From positions 154,762-218,761 of the forward strand of contig JALWTX010000006.1 of assembly GCA_026993355.1 (NCBI GenBank): 64,000 nt of DNA, in the 5' to 3' direction. Every line of letters starts with the position of its first letter. The stretch's first letter is position 1. Shown in pieces: positions 29,201 to 38,919 of the stretch. The notes beneath the pieces were generated by a model. The model ran no database searches. It saw only the letters and a list, made by a program, of their open reading frames with translations, and was not told the DNA's origin. Source of the DNA: Flavobacteriales bacterium (GTDB lineage: Bacteria; Bacteroidota; Bacteroidia; Flavobacteriales; Flavobacteriaceae). A program made the translations under genes and the position numbers.

Positions 29201-29734
29201 GGTTCTAAATCCATCAAATACATTTAAAAAAGGAACACGGGTATTCAAGGAAGCCACTTGTGCCAATAAAGCCATATCTTGGGCTTCTTGCACCGAACCA
29301 CCAAATAACATACCAAAGCCTGTTTGACGGGTTGCCATCACATCGGAATGATCGCCAAAAATAGATAAAGCGTGAGTAGCAACTGTACGAGCCGCTATAT
29401 GAAATACCGTTGGTAATAACTCACCCGCAATTTTGTACATATTGGGAATCATCAACAATAAACCTTGTGATGCCGTAAAGGTGGTGGTTAAAGCACCGCC
29501 TTGCAATGAACCATGAACAGCTCCTGAGGCGCCTCCTTCACTTTGCATTTCAATTACACGAGGAACTTCACCCCAGATATTTTTTTCTCCTTTGGCACTG
29601 AGCGCATCAGCATGTTCGCCCATGGGAGAGGAAGGCGTAATGGGGTAGATAGCACAGACCTCATTGATCTTATGTGCTACTCTGGCTACCGCTTCATTCG
29701 CATCCCCTATAAATTTAGGAAATTGTTTTGCCAT
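26210..29734 (-). CDS. nifJ: Pyruvate:ferredoxin (flavodoxin) oxidoreductase
   Basis: This is a single-chain, 1174-residue enzyme that converts pyruvate and CoA to acetyl-CoA and CO2, passing electrons to ferredoxin or flavodoxin. The N-terminal pyrimidine domain shows INEVCAIYPITPSSPMGE. Two 4Fe-4S sites start at Cys691 (CIQCNKCVHICP) and Cys747 (CTGCNLCVAVCP), and a further Cys pair lies in GACPGCGETPY. TPP/Mg binding is at GGDGWAYDIGYGG near residue 960. All domains are present. The enzyme points to anaerobic or microaerobic pyruvate use. It has its own promoter and terminator. Confidence 0.97.
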   Translation of the reverse strand: MAKQFPKFIGDANEAVARVAHKINEVCAIYPITPSSPMGEHADALSAKGEKNIWGEVPRVIEMQSEGGASGAVHGSLQGGALTTTFTASQGLLLMIPNMYKIAGELLPTVFHIAARTVATHALSIFGDHSDVMATRQTGFGMLFGGSVQEAQDMALLAQVASLNTRVPFLNVFDGFRTSHEIQKIDALTDDILKEMIPEDKVMEHKVRALDPDKPKLRGSSQNPDVFFQNRERANPFYDKTPAAVKEAFDKFYELTGRRYELYQYYGAQDADRMIIIMGSGMGAALETVEELNKKGEKVGLLVVRLYRPFSVKDFIDAIPETVKKIAVLDRTKESGSIGEPLYMDTINAFVESGREMPKIVGGRYGLSSKEFNPSHVKGIFDELKKEQPKNHFTVNIIDDVTFTNIDFDPEFKVKNNTKGFLFFGLGSDGTVSANKNSIKIIGQTTDNYVQGYFVYDSKKAGARTVSHLRFGPDPIHSTYLIDEADFVAIHQFNFIQKYNFVKNTKKGGTLLLNSPFTADEIWDQLPMEIQKEIIDRELKFYVVDASRVAFEAKLGRRTNTVLQTCFFAISGILPQDEAIEKIKNAIVKSYSHKGDAIVQMNFNAVDKALEYLQEVNYPKQVTSNRHLESVMHEDAPEYVLDVLGKIYAGEGDSLPVSAFEPDGTFPLGTSKYEKANIADFVPTWDDTDLCIQCNKCVHICPHAAIRSKIIDVEALADAPEGFRTAKLKGRYEGVDTYILQVDPEHCTGCNLCVAVCPAESKTEPGFKAINMHPRMEVQPVEQKYWDYFVKLPWYDRKKLKLNTVKNVQFLEPLFEYSGACPGCGETPYIKEVTQLYGDSSLIANATGCSSIYGGNLPTTPYTTNEKGQGPAWANSLFEDNAEYGLGMRLALTEKQKTARTLLKRLEDVIGSELVDAILSNPEADEAQKEQQLDYIKQVREAIKDIDTDDAKRLMVLADDLRKKYIWIFGGDGWAYDIGYGGLDHAIASGENINILVLDTEVYSNTGGQASKATPIGASAKFQVAGKSIPKKDIALQAVAYGNVYVAQIASGAKDQQALKAIKEAAEYDGPSMIIAYSHCIEHGYDMGDGANHQDLAVRSGYWPLFRYDPRKPAGKRFQLDSKAPDIPVSELIDKEARFARVKKANPERAKMLENMLQEEINSRWERLELLSKL

Positions 29735-29778
29735 AGTATTTTATTTTTTATTTTGATTAAACTAATTATTGAAACACA

Positions 29779-29807
29779 CAAAGGTATAAAACTATTTTTC
29801 TTATCAA
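29779..29807 (-). promoter_or_regulatory. Bacteroidota-type promoter for nifJ
   Basis: On the minus strand, TTG (29807-29805), 18 bases, then TACCTTTG (29786-29779) matches the -33/-7 consensus. The predicted leader is about 37 bases. Confidence 0.75.
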
Positions 29808-29887
29808 ATGATTTTAGACTTCAATTCTTAAAATTTACTTTAAATTAATAATAAATTTCATGGTTTTAACAACAGTTTAATAAATAA

Positions 29888-29916
29888 AAAACCCACGTCC
29901 TAATCACGTGGGTTTT
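29888..29916 (-). terminator. Terminator of the TonB-dependent receptor gene
   Basis: A perfect 11-base stem AAAACCCACGT / ACGTGGGTTTT with a seven-base loop lies 22 bases beyond the stop codon. It is nearly symmetric and flanked by A and T. Confidence 0.88.
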
Positions 29917-29938
29917 GGTTAAAAATAAAAAGTTAAAA

Positions 29939-32743
29939 TTATAGACCATAAGTTAGGCCAATATAAAATATGCTACCGACTTTTCCGGTTCCGGGAGCCG
30001 GCAAATATTCTTTGCCAAGAATGTTAGAACCACCCAATTTAATTTTTGTTTTATATTTTTTGATGTTATAATTAATTTGGGCATCCAAAATGCTTCTGGC
30101 CGGCACGGTACCATCAGCAAAAGATGATTGCCATTCGAAAGCTGTTTGATATTTATAATCAATTTTAAAACCTAAACCTTTATACAATTCGTCATTGCCT
30201 AAAGAAGCTTTAATACGGTGTTCGGGCGTGTTAAATCCGGGACGGAAATCTTCCTCACCGGGTGCCGGCGTAAATTCAAATTTGGCATAATCATAAATTA
30301 AACCGATCATATACTTACCGGCTTTATAATTAAATCCTATATCAGCTCCATATGAAGTGATGGCAGATTTGGCATTGGTATATAATTGGAAAGGCTTGTA
30401 GGCACCTGTACCGATAGCAGGAAGCGCATTACCTATATTATCAACCGTACCAACTTGGCTTGACAAAGCTACCACGCGCGTACTGGCACCAAAATGATGA
30501 TACTGATTATAATAAGCTGCCATATCGACACTTAAATTGCGGAATAACTCACCACGATAACCAAATTCGATAGTGGTTACTTCTTCCGGTTCAATAACTT
30601 TAGTTTTAGCTACTTCTAAATCTGCCGGGTTGTGGGTTTGCCCAAACTTTTTGAAAGAAGACAAAGTATAGGCATTATGATAAGCATCTTGTCCGGTTAC
30701 GGTGGCCGGAAAATACACATTATTGATAGGATCGAAAGCTTGAACAATTTCTTTATAACGGTCCAAATTATCCGGAGCTGCACCTAACAGGGTAATAGGT
30801 CCTAAATTTAAACCAATGTATAAATCTTGTGTAGAAGGATTTCTAAAACCGGTTTGGAATGACATTCTAAAATTATGCTCTTTGTTTTCGCCGGCCGAAT
30901 AGACGGCTGAAAAACGCGGTGAAAAATTACCTTCAAACTGTTTTTGCTTGTCATAACGCAAAGAAGTGGCTAGTTTTAAACGGTCATCCATGAATTTCTT
31001 ACTGATTTGGATATAGGCACCACCTTCATCAATGTTAATGGGTGGTAATCCCGGATAATCTGTAAAAATGGTTCCTTCAGAATGCAGTGAATAACGTCTT
31101 AATGAACCGCCTATTTGTATTTCGGCAAAAGAAATTAAATCACGGAAATTATAATTTCCTTCGACATGTTTCAAATTTGTTTTATCGATAAATTTTCCTC
31201 CTGTTTTAAAATCAGGATCATTGGTTACTTCGGCAAAAGCCTGTTTGTACTCAGGACTACCGGGTTGGAAACGTGGGGTTTTGGGGTTACCAAACGAATC
31301 GACCGGGCTATTATCGGCAAAATCACGTGCCATTTGATGAGCTGTTGCAGCATCGGCACCATTCATCCGTGCATTGACATATACACGGCCATAATCGGTA
31401 AACCAATCTTTATCACTACGCCATTTACGGTTGATATTCCAAGCGGTAAATTTGGTATCGTAAGAATTTCCGGCATCCTCACCGGTATAATAACCGCGAA
31501 TAAACCAGTTTTTACTTTTAATTTCTAATTTATGTTGATGGATAAAAATACCATCTAACACATAGCGGTTGGCCCCTTGATAAATGGTTTTGCCCGTTCC
31601 AAAACGTGAATTCCAGATAAATTCAAGTTTGCCGGGTTGTCCACTAGGACGGTAATAAAAGCCCATATCGGCTTTTAAACTTTTGGCTTCGTAGTCGGTT
31701 AAATCTACTTCTTTATAACCTGTTCTGGACACACGAATATCATCTAATGTCCCCCCTGTAAGGTTACTAATGGGCAAAGTGGTTACAATTTCATCACCAT
31801 AAACATTCATTCCATCATAAGAAGGATTGGTTTCGCGACTACCTTTTAAGCTAGGATCCATAGGGTTTAAATCGATATCGGAATAATCTACAGCATACCA
31901 ATCCGTTCCTTTTAAATATGAAAAATTGATTTTGGCTGCTGCATAATTACCGCCCCAAGCATAACGAACGCCTACATCTCTGTATGGGTTGGTTCCGGCT
32001 GCTTGTTGTTTGGTAACGCCATATTTTACATAGGCACTTAATCCTTTATAATTAAACGGACTTTTGCTTCGCATGTTTAAGACACCATTAAAGGCGTTGG
32101 CACCATACAACGCTGAAGCTGCGCCCGGCAAAATTTCGACACTTTTAACATCTAATTCATTAATACCCACTAAATTACCTAATGGAAAATTCAAAGCCGG
32201 TGAAGAGTTATCCATACCGTCAATTAATTGCAAAAAGCGGTTATTGGCAAATGTGGCAAAACCACGGGTATTGACTGATTGAAAAGTCAATGAATTAGTA
32301 TTTAAATCTATTCCTTTTAAATTGGATAATCCATCATAAAAGGAAGGAGCCGTATTCCGTTTAATTTCGCGTAAACTCATTCGCTCTATACTTACGGGTG
32401 ATTCCTTAATTTTCTCTTTGCCACGCGATGCTGTTACAACGACATCGTCTAAAAATTCATTATTGTCTTTTAAAACAATTTTAAGTTTTTGCGGGCCATT
32501 TACTTTTAAGGTGACCGGCTCATAGCCCATAAATGATACTTTTAAAGTAACAGGAAATTCTTTGACATCAATGACAAATTTGCCATCAAAGTCGGAAGTT
32601 GTGCCTTGATTGGTTTCTACTACCATAATGTTGGCGCCAGGAATGGCTTCCTGGTGTTGGTCTACAACCAAACCTTGTAATTTTTGCGCCTGACCCATAA
32701 CAGCCAAACTCAAAAAGAAAAGGAATAATGTAATCTTTCTCAT
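29939..32743 (-). CDS. TonB-dependent outer-membrane receptor with CarboxypepD-like domain
   Basis: The 934-residue receptor has a signal peptide (cleavage near residue 19, MGQAQ). A carboxypeptidase-regulatory-like domain follows (about 20-105, DQHQEAIPGANIMVVETNQG), then a TonB box/plug (VVVTASRGKEKIKESPVSIE) and a 22-strand barrel. The plug-plus-barrel layout is that of a CirA/FepA-like receptor rather than SusC, and no susD lies beside it. The ligand could be a siderophore, haem, metal or vitamin; the sequence does not say. It is a monocistron ending at a strong terminator. Confidence 0.9.
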   Translation of the reverse strand: MRKITLFLFFLSLAVMGQAQKLQGLVVDQHQEAIPGANIMVVETNQGTTSDFDGKFVIDVKEFPVTLKVSFMGYEPVTLKVNGPQKLKIVLKDNNEFLDDVVVTASRGKEKIKESPVSIERMSLREIKRNTAPSFYDGLSNLKGIDLNTNSLTFQSVNTRGFATFANNRFLQLIDGMDNSSPALNFPLGNLVGINELDVKSVEILPGAASALYGANAFNGVLNMRSKSPFNYKGLSAYVKYGVTKQQAAGTNPYRDVGVRYAWGGNYAAAKINFSYLKGTDWYAVDYSDIDLNPMDPSLKGSRETNPSYDGMNVYGDEIVTTLPISNLTGGTLDDIRVSRTGYKEVDLTDYEAKSLKADMGFYYRPSGQPGKLEFIWNSRFGTGKTIYQGANRYVLDGIFIHQHKLEIKSKNWFIRGYYTGEDAGNSYDTKFTAWNINRKWRSDKDWFTDYGRVYVNARMNGADAATAHQMARDFADNSPVDSFGNPKTPRFQPGSPEYKQAFAEVTNDPDFKTGGKFIDKTNLKHVEGNYNFRDLISFAEIQIGGSLRRYSLHSEGTIFTDYPGLPPINIDEGGAYIQISKKFMDDRLKLATSLRYDKQKQFEGNFSPRFSAVYSAGENKEHNFRMSFQTGFRNPSTQDLYIGLNLGPITLLGAAPDNLDRYKEIVQAFDPINNVYFPATVTGQDAYHNAYTLSSFKKFGQTHNPADLEVAKTKVIEPEEVTTIEFGYRGELFRNLSVDMAAYYNQYHHFGASTRVVALSSQVGTVDNIGNALPAIGTGAYKPFQLYTNAKSAITSYGADIGFNYKAGKYMIGLIYDYAKFEFTPAPGEEDFRPGFNTPEHRIKASLGNDELYKGLGFKIDYKYQTAFEWQSSFADGTVPARSILDAQINYNIKKYKTKIKLGGSNILGKEYLPAPGTGKVGSIFYIGLTYGL

Positions 32744-32883
32744 AGTTAATTTTATTTAGTTAAGTTGCCGTAAAGATATAAAAAAAACTGACATTTGAAA
32801 GTTTTAGTGACACTTATAAATTAAAACACAGGTGTTTTTTAAGTATTTTACAATAGAGAAAGACAGGAAATGAAATACTTAAA

Positions 32884-35340
32884 TTAGTAAGGGTCAACAT
32901 CGATGGTTATGGTGACAGATTTAAAATAAGTGATATTGTGAAAAGAATTAAATATTTTTAAAATGCGCTTTTTTTGAGCCGACAAAGTTGGTTCTTCAGT
33001 CATTTTAATTAAAATTTCTTTAATATACCGATTTTTGATCCGCGGAACCAAGGCGTCCGAAGGTCCTAAAACCTTTGGAAAGGAGTTTGCAAAAGAGGCA
33101 TATAACCATTCTGCAGCTTCATTTGTTTTTTGCGGATTGCGATCTTTAATCTGAAAATTAATCAATTTAGTAAAAGGCGGATAAGAAAGTGATTTTCGTA
33201 AGGCAATCTGTTGCTCATAAAGTTGTTTATAATCCCCATTTAAGACCATTTTTAACACCGGATGTGCCGGGTTATAAGTTTGAATAAATACTTTACCTTG
33301 TTCTTTTTTGCGTCCTGCCCGGCCGGCTACTTGCATCAGCATTTGAAAACTACGTTCATCGGCTCTGAAATCGGGATAAAAAAGTAATTGATCCGCATTC
33401 ATCACAACCACCAATCCAACATGGGAAAAATCCAAACCTTTCACCAACATCTGCGTTCCGACCAAAATATCAGTTTCTCTGTTTTGAAATTTGGCAATGA
33501 TATTCGCAAAACCATTTTTGCGGCGCGTAGTATCACTATCCAAACGGTCCACTAAAACATTTGGAAAGAGATCTTGTAATATTTTTTGAATTTGCTCAGT
33601 GCCTATACCTTTGTAACTAATTGAAGGATTGCCACAAGCAGGACAAACCTGTGGTGCTTCTATTTGGTACCCGCAATAATGACATTTAAGTTTATGTTGT
33701 TGCTGATGCAAAGTTAAACTGACATCACAATGTGGACATTCCATTACATGCCCGCAATCTACGCATTGGCCTACAGGGGCATATCCCCGCCTGTTTTGAA
33801 AAACGATAATTTGTTTTTTTTTTGCTAATGTTTTGGTTATTTCTTCTAACACATCGGCAGAAAAATGATTTTTAATGCGTTTTTTTCGTTGAGCTTCTTT
33901 AAGATCAACAATTTTAATTTCAGGTAGTTGCACCCCACTGTAACGTTCATTAAGTTCGATCAAAGCATAACGCTTACGCCGGGCATTGTAATAGGACTCT
34001 ATAGACGGCGTTGCAGAGCCCAACAAAACCGGTGTATCTAAATACTTATGCAACCAAACAGCCAAGTCACGGGCATTATAGCGTGGTGAAGGCTGTGTTT
34101 GTTTGTACGACTTATCATGCTCTTCATCGACGATAATCAGACCTAAATCTTGAAAAGGTAAAAAGATGCCGGAGCGGGCAGCCAAAACTATCCGCGCCGA
34201 TTCTTTATGGTGCAATACATTCATCCAAACTTCGCGACGGGCTTGTTGCGAATATTTGGAATGATAGACAGCTATTTGATTGCCGAAAATTTTGGTTAAT
34301 CGTTGTACTAATTGTGTTGTTAGGGCAATTTCGGGGACTAAAAAAAGTACTTGCTTACCCGCTGCAAGGGTTTCCTCAATTAAATGAATATAAATCTCAG
34401 TTTTACCACTGGCCGTTACACCATGTAATAAAACCGGTTTTTGCCGTAAAAAAAACTGTTTAATTTGAGCTAAAACCACCTGTTGTTTTTCACTGAGAGG
34501 TTTCTTTACTTTAGATGCCTTTTCAAAATTAATACGATCGATGGTTGTCTTAGTTTCGTAAAAAATTTCCTTTTTAATCAACGATTGAATGGCGGATGTG
34601 CTACCGCCGGCATTTTTAACCAATTGTTTTTTTAATACCGGACGGCCTTGACGTTGCAAGGAAAAAAAATGCAATAATATCTCTCGTTGCTTTGGGGCAT
34701 TTTTGCCCAGCCTTTCAAATAATTCATTTATAGCGCTACCTTGCCATTTATCGTAAAGTTGCAAATATGTTTCCGTTTTAGGCGTATATTTTTCTTTGAC
34801 TTCTTGCAAACTACTTACCAAAGATTTTTGCATCAAATTTTGTGCTATCTTAAAGACATTTTTTTTGTCTAACAACTGTTGAAGCATTTTCAATGACATT
34901 GTTTTGTGCATTTGTAAGGCTTCAACAATTAAAAATTCATCGTCAGACAAATTTGAGCTTTCTGCTAATACAAGGTTATTTAGGCTTAAAAAGGTTTCAC
35001 TTTCAAGCATAAATGATGAAGGCAAGGCGGCCTTAAGCACCAATCCTAAAGGCGTCAAGTAATAGTTTGACACAAACTGAAAGAGTGCCCACTGATGATC
35101 ATTAATTATAGGTTCATGGTCGATGATATGCAAGATCGGCTTGGTGTCATAATGCAATGGTTTATTAAAATGTTTCCGATAGACAAGCCCCGTTTGAATT
35201 TTCTGACGACCAAATTCAACTGCCACACGCATGCCTTTTTCTAAAAAAGCATATTCATCTTTGGTCACTTCATAAGTGAAACTATTCCAAAGATTAAGGG
35301 GTAAAACAACATCGATATAATATGTTTGTCCGGAATCCAA
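32884..35340 (-). CDS. priA: Primosomal replication-restart helicase PriA
   Basis: PriA is a superfamily 2 helicase that reloads the replisome at stalled forks. The 818-residue protein has the 3'-DNA-binding domain (about 1-110, IDVVLPLNLWNSFTYEV) and Walker A at about 306-314 (GVTASGKTE). DEEH is at about 405. The eight-cysteine zinc insertion spans about 520-575 (CVDCGH, CPHC, CHYCG, CPACG), and the helicase C domain has MLVKGLDF and QVAGRAGR. It starts six bases after the ABC exporter gene and is last in a four-gene operon. A weak hairpin at 32823-32838 may end the transcript. Confidence 0.95.
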   Translation of the reverse strand: MDSGQTYYIDVVLPLNLWNSFTYEVTKDEYAFLEKGMRVAVEFGRQKIQTGLVYRKHFNKPLHYDTKPILHIIDHEPIINDHQWALFQFVSNYYLTPLGLVLKAALPSSFMLESETFLSLNNLVLAESSNLSDDEFLIVEALQMHKTMSLKMLQQLLDKKNVFKIAQNLMQKSLVSSLQEVKEKYTPKTETYLQLYDKWQGSAINELFERLGKNAPKQREILLHFFSLQRQGRPVLKKQLVKNAGGSTSAIQSLIKKEIFYETKTTIDRINFEKASKVKKPLSEKQQVVLAQIKQFFLRQKPVLLHGVTASGKTEIYIHLIEETLAAGKQVLFLVPEIALTTQLVQRLTKIFGNQIAVYHSKYSQQARREVWMNVLHHKESARIVLAARSGIFLPFQDLGLIIVDEEHDKSYKQTQPSPRYNARDLAVWLHKYLDTPVLLGSATPSIESYYNARRKRYALIELNERYSGVQLPEIKIVDLKEAQRKKRIKNHFSADVLEEITKTLAKKKQIIVFQNRRGYAPVGQCVDCGHVMECPHCDVSLTLHQQQHKLKCHYCGYQIEAPQVCPACGNPSISYKGIGTEQIQKILQDLFPNVLVDRLDSDTTRRKNGFANIIAKFQNRETDILVGTQMLVKGLDFSHVGLVVVMNADQLLFYPDFRADERSFQMLMQVAGRAGRKKEQGKVFIQTYNPAHPVLKMVLNGDYKQLYEQQIALRKSLSYPPFTKLINFQIKDRNPQKTNEAAEWLYASFANSFPKVLGPSDALVPRIKNRYIKEILIKMTEEPTLSAQKKRILKIFNSFHNITYFKSVTITIDVDPY

Positions 35341-35346
35341 TTTATA

Positions 35347-37179
35347 TCAGGCAAATGATTGCAACATAATCAGATTATGATAGACACCTTTTTGCTGCAT
35401 TAAATCTTGATGGGAACCCATTTCGACAATCTCGCCCCGGTGCATGACTATAATTTTGTCAGCATTTTTAATAGTGGACAAACGGTGTGCAATTACCACG
35501 GAAGTCCGGTTAACCATCAATTTATCCAAAGCATCTTGTACTAATTTTTCTGACTCGGTATCTAAAGCCGAAGTAGCTTCATCCATGACCATTACCGGAG
35601 GATTTTTCAGAATTGCCCGGGCAATATTAAGCCTTTGCTTCTGTCCACCGGACAGGCGGTTACCACTATCGCCAATATTGGTGTCATATCCATTGGGTAA
35701 TTCCATAATAAAATCATGTGCATTGGCAATTTTAGCAGCTTTTATAATTTCATCCATACTGGCATCCGGTTTACCCAAAGCAATGTTATTACGTACCGTA
35801 TCATTAAACAAAATAGAATCTTGTGTGACCAAACCCATCAGATTTCGCAAAGATTTTTTGGTGATATCACGTATATCAATATCATCAATTTTGATAGCCC
35901 CTTCATTGACATCATAAAAACGCATTAGCAAATTGGCAATAGTTGATTTACCACTCCCCGACTGCCCAACCAAAGCAACCGTTTCACCTTTTTTAATGTC
36001 AAAACTGATATTTTTTAAGACATTTTCGGCTTCATACCGGAAATTAACATGATCAAAAACAATTTTTTTATCAAAACTTTTTTTTGTCAATGCCCCGGGC
36101 TTATCTTGTAAAGGATTTTTAGCCTCAAGGATATCAAAAATTCGATCAACAGAAGCCATACCTTTGCGAATGGTATAACCTGCTCTTGCAATAGACTTGG
36201 CGGGTGTTAAAATATTGTATGCCAAGGCAATAAAAGTTAAAAAAACAGCTGGTGCTATTTCCTTACGTAAGACCATAGTGCCACCAAACCAAAGAATAAC
36301 TACTATCACTAATACACCTAAAAATTCACTAACCGGATGGGCTAAATTCTGCCTGTTAACCAAGCGATTATTAGCTCTAAAAATATTATAGGTCATATGT
36401 TTAAAACGATCGGCAAATTGATTTTCCGCATTAAAACCTTTTATGATTTTAAGGCCCGTAAGCGTTTCTTCAATATGTGATAAAAAAATGCTTACGTATT
36501 TTTGAACTAAATGAGAGTCTTTTCGTAATCTTTTGCCAATAATAGAAATAAAGAAACCAGCTATTGGGGTGAACAAAAAAATGAAAAGTGTCAATTTAAC
36601 ATTAAGAAATAACATAGTTATAACGGAAAATAAAATAGTTAAAGGTTCACGAACAATTATTTCAAGGATAATTAAAGATGCCCATTGTACCTCAACTACA
36701 TCAGAAGTCATACGAGTTATGACATCTCCCTTACGTTTTTCAGAGAAAAAAGAAATTGGCAAATTAATTATCTTAGTATACATATCATTACGCATGTCTT
36801 TTAAAATGCCATTTCGTAAAAAAGTCATAAAATAAAGTGCTGAATAATTAAAAATATTCTTCATCAAAATAATGAAAATAATTAATATCATAATAGCCAC
36901 CAAAGCACCTTTAAAACCATGTAAATTAATATAACTAACCCAATAATAATCAACATAATCATTTAAAAACTGTTTTAAATGCGTAATCCCCTGCCATATT
37001 GGTGGGGCAATGTGCGTCCGCTTTTCCTCTTTAAAAAGAATTTCTAATAAAGGAATAAAAACAATAAATGACAATGTAGAAAATAAAGCGAAAAAAACAT
37101 TACTTATAATGCTTAAAAAAGCATGTTTTTTATATGGCTTAATATATTTTAAAAAAGTTAATTTAATGCGTTTATCCAT
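35347..37179 (-). CDS. MsbA-like ABC exporter (fused membrane and ATPase domains)
   Basis: The 610-residue half-transporter has six membrane helices (about 1-340), then a nucleotide-binding domain with Walker A at 405-413 (GQSGSGKST), signature LSGGQKQR near 506 and Walker B VMVMDEATSALD near 527. The class includes lipid A/phospholipid flippases and peptide exporters. The housekeeping operon context (one base after the phosphosugar mutase, six before priA) favours a lipid flippase, but the substrate is inferred. All motifs are intact. Confidence 0.9.
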   Translation of the reverse strand: MDKRIKLTFLKYIKPYKKHAFLSIISNVFFALFSTLSFIVFIPLLEILFKEEKRTHIAPPIWQGITHLKQFLNDYVDYYWVSYINLHGFKGALVAIMILIIFIILMKNIFNYSALYFMTFLRNGILKDMRNDMYTKIINLPISFFSEKRKGDVITRMTSDVVEVQWASLIILEIIVREPLTILFSVITMLFLNVKLTLFIFLFTPIAGFFISIIGKRLRKDSHLVQKYVSIFLSHIEETLTGLKIIKGFNAENQFADRFKHMTYNIFRANNRLVNRQNLAHPVSEFLGVLVIVVILWFGGTMVLRKEIAPAVFLTFIALAYNILTPAKSIARAGYTIRKGMASVDRIFDILEAKNPLQDKPGALTKKSFDKKIVFDHVNFRYEAENVLKNISFDIKKGETVALVGQSGSGKSTIANLLMRFYDVNEGAIKIDDIDIRDITKKSLRNLMGLVTQDSILFNDTVRNNIALGKPDASMDEIIKAAKIANAHDFIMELPNGYDTNIGDSGNRLSGGQKQRLNIARAILKNPPVMVMDEATSALDTESEKLVQDALDKLMVNRTSVVIAHRLSTIKNADKIIVMHRGEIVEMGSHQDLMQQKGVYHNLIMLQSFA

Positions 37180-37180
37180 T

Positions 37181-38899
37181 TTATAAACTTAAATCTTTCT
37201 TTATCCGCGTAATTTTCGCATCCAATTCTTTTTCTACAGCTTTATAATTTTTTATGTCATTAAGCGGCTGATGAACACTGAAATAAAATTTTATTTTGGG
37301 TTCGGTTCCACTGGGCCGAACAGCTATTTTACTACCATCTTCGGTATAAAAAATCAAAACATTAGAAGGTTCTACTTTTAACACCTCTTCACTGCCGTCT
37401 TTTAAGTTTTTAGCTTTAGACGTCAAATAATCTTCAATACGGACAACCGGAGAGTTATCAAAAGATTTGGGCGGATTTTCGCGAAAATCAACCATCATTT
37501 TCTTGATTTCGGCTTGCCCTTCAATTCCTTTTTTGACTAAATATTCTAAATCTTCTTTATAATAATCGTGTTTCTTATACAATTTAAGCAATTCCTCAAA
37601 AAAAGAGCTATTGTTTGATTTAGCTTCTGAAGCGATTTCGGCTGCTAATAAACCCGAAGTAATGGCATCTTTATCACGCACAAAATCACCCACCATATAG
37701 CCGAAACTTTCTTCGCCGCCACCAATGAATTTTTGTTTACCTTCTGCTTCTCTGATCATTTTGGCAATCCATTTAAAGCCGGTTAAGCCGACTTTTACAT
37801 CCACATTATCAGCAGCGCCAATCTTTTTAACCATATCTGTGGATACAATAGTAGAGCCTATAAATTCTTTGCCGTCCAATTTACCTTGTTCTTTCCATTT
37901 TTTAATCAAGAAAGCATCCATCATAGACATGGTTTGATTACCGTTTAGCAAACGCATTTTTCCATTGGGCTCTCTTACCGCAACAGCAATACGGTCCGAA
38001 TCAGGATCCGTTGCCAAAATAATGTCAGCTCCTATTTCATCGGCTTTTTTTAAAGCTATGGTAAAAGCTTCCGGTTCTTCCGGGTTAGGCGATTTTACGG
38101 TTGAAAACTCCGGATCGGGTATCTTTTGTTCTTCGACAATATGAAAGTCGGTAAATCCGGCTCGTTTCATAGCTTCGGGCATTAAGGTAATAGAGGTGCC
38201 ATGCAAAGGTGTAAATAAAATTTTTATATTGCTACGATCGGGCGCGTCAAAAGTACCATGCGCAATGGAAGCTTTTAAAAAAGCATCGTCCAATTCTTTA
38301 CCCACATACTGAATCAGTTCCGGCTTGGGGGTAAATTTGATTTCATCAAATTTTACTTTATTTATTTCATTTACTATTTCTTGATCTTGTGGAGGGACAA
38401 TTTGCGCACCATCATTCCAATACACCTTATAGCCGTTATATGCGGGTGGATTATGTGAAGCTGTTAAAACTATACCTGCATCTGTGCCTAAATGACGGAC
38501 AGCAAATGACAACTCGGGCGTCGGACGGTATTGCGAGAACAAATAAACTTTGATACCATTAGCCGAAAGTACATCAGCTACAATTTTAGCAAATTTTTTA
38601 CTATTGTGACGGACGTCATAATTAACAGCGACACTTTTTTCTTTATCAGGAAAAACTTTATTTAAATAATTAGCCAAGCCTTGTGTATTGCGACCTAAGG
38701 TGTATTTGTTAATTCGGTTAGTTCCCGGTCCCATTATGCCCCGCATTCCACCGGTGCCAAATTCCAAATTTTTATAAAAACTATCAGCCAACAAATCAGG
38801 CTGTTTTTCAATCATTTCTTTCACTTCTTTTTGTGTGTCTTCGTCAAAAGGTGCTTTGGTCCAAGCGGTAGCTTTTTGTAATATATCTTGTTGATTCAT
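37181..38899 (-). CDS. Phosphosugar mutase (phosphoglucomutase/phosphomannomutase family)
   Basis: This alpha-D-phosphohexomutase family enzyme interconverts hexose-1- and hexose-6-phosphates. The phosphoserine is Ser148 in TASHNPPAYNGYKVYW. The metal loop is ATDPDSDRIAVAV, the sugar loop GGGEESFGY, and the phosphate loop RPSGTEPKIKF. I start at ATG 38899 (MNQQDILQK) because the 17 extra upstream residues are not family-like and would overlap the preceding gene. That gives 572 residues, the usual size for the PGM2-like group. Phosphoglucomutase is the likeliest activity. Confidence 0.92.
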   Translation of the reverse strand: MNQQDILQKATAWTKAPFDEDTQKEVKEMIEKQPDLLADSFYKNLEFGTGGMRGIMGPGTNRINKYTLGRNTQGLANYLNKVFPDKEKSVAVNYDVRHNSKKFAKIVADVLSANGIKVYLFSQYRPTPELSFAVRHLGTDAGIVLTASHNPPAYNGYKVYWNDGAQIVPPQDQEIVNEINKVKFDEIKFTPKPELIQYVGKELDDAFLKASIAHGTFDAPDRSNIKILFTPLHGTSITLMPEAMKRAGFTDFHIVEEQKIPDPEFSTVKSPNPEEPEAFTIALKKADEIGADIILATDPDSDRIAVAVREPNGKMRLLNGNQTMSMMDAFLIKKWKEQGKLDGKEFIGSTIVSTDMVKKIGAADNVDVKVGLTGFKWIAKMIREAEGKQKFIGGGEESFGYMVGDFVRDKDAITSGLLAAEIASEAKSNNSSFFEELLKLYKKHDYYKEDLEYLVKKGIEGQAEIKKMMVDFRENPPKSFDNSPVVRIEDYLTSKAKNLKDGSEEVLKVEPSNVLIFYTEDGSKIAVRPSGTEPKIKFYFSVHQPLNDIKNYKAVEKELDAKITRIKKDLSL

Positions 38900-38919
38900 A
38901 TTTAAAGTTTTTAAAATAT

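Noticed and set aside
29939..32743. SusC-type glycan transporter
   Set aside because: No SusD partner is adjacent and the plug/barrel motifs are those of the general TonB-dependent receptor group.
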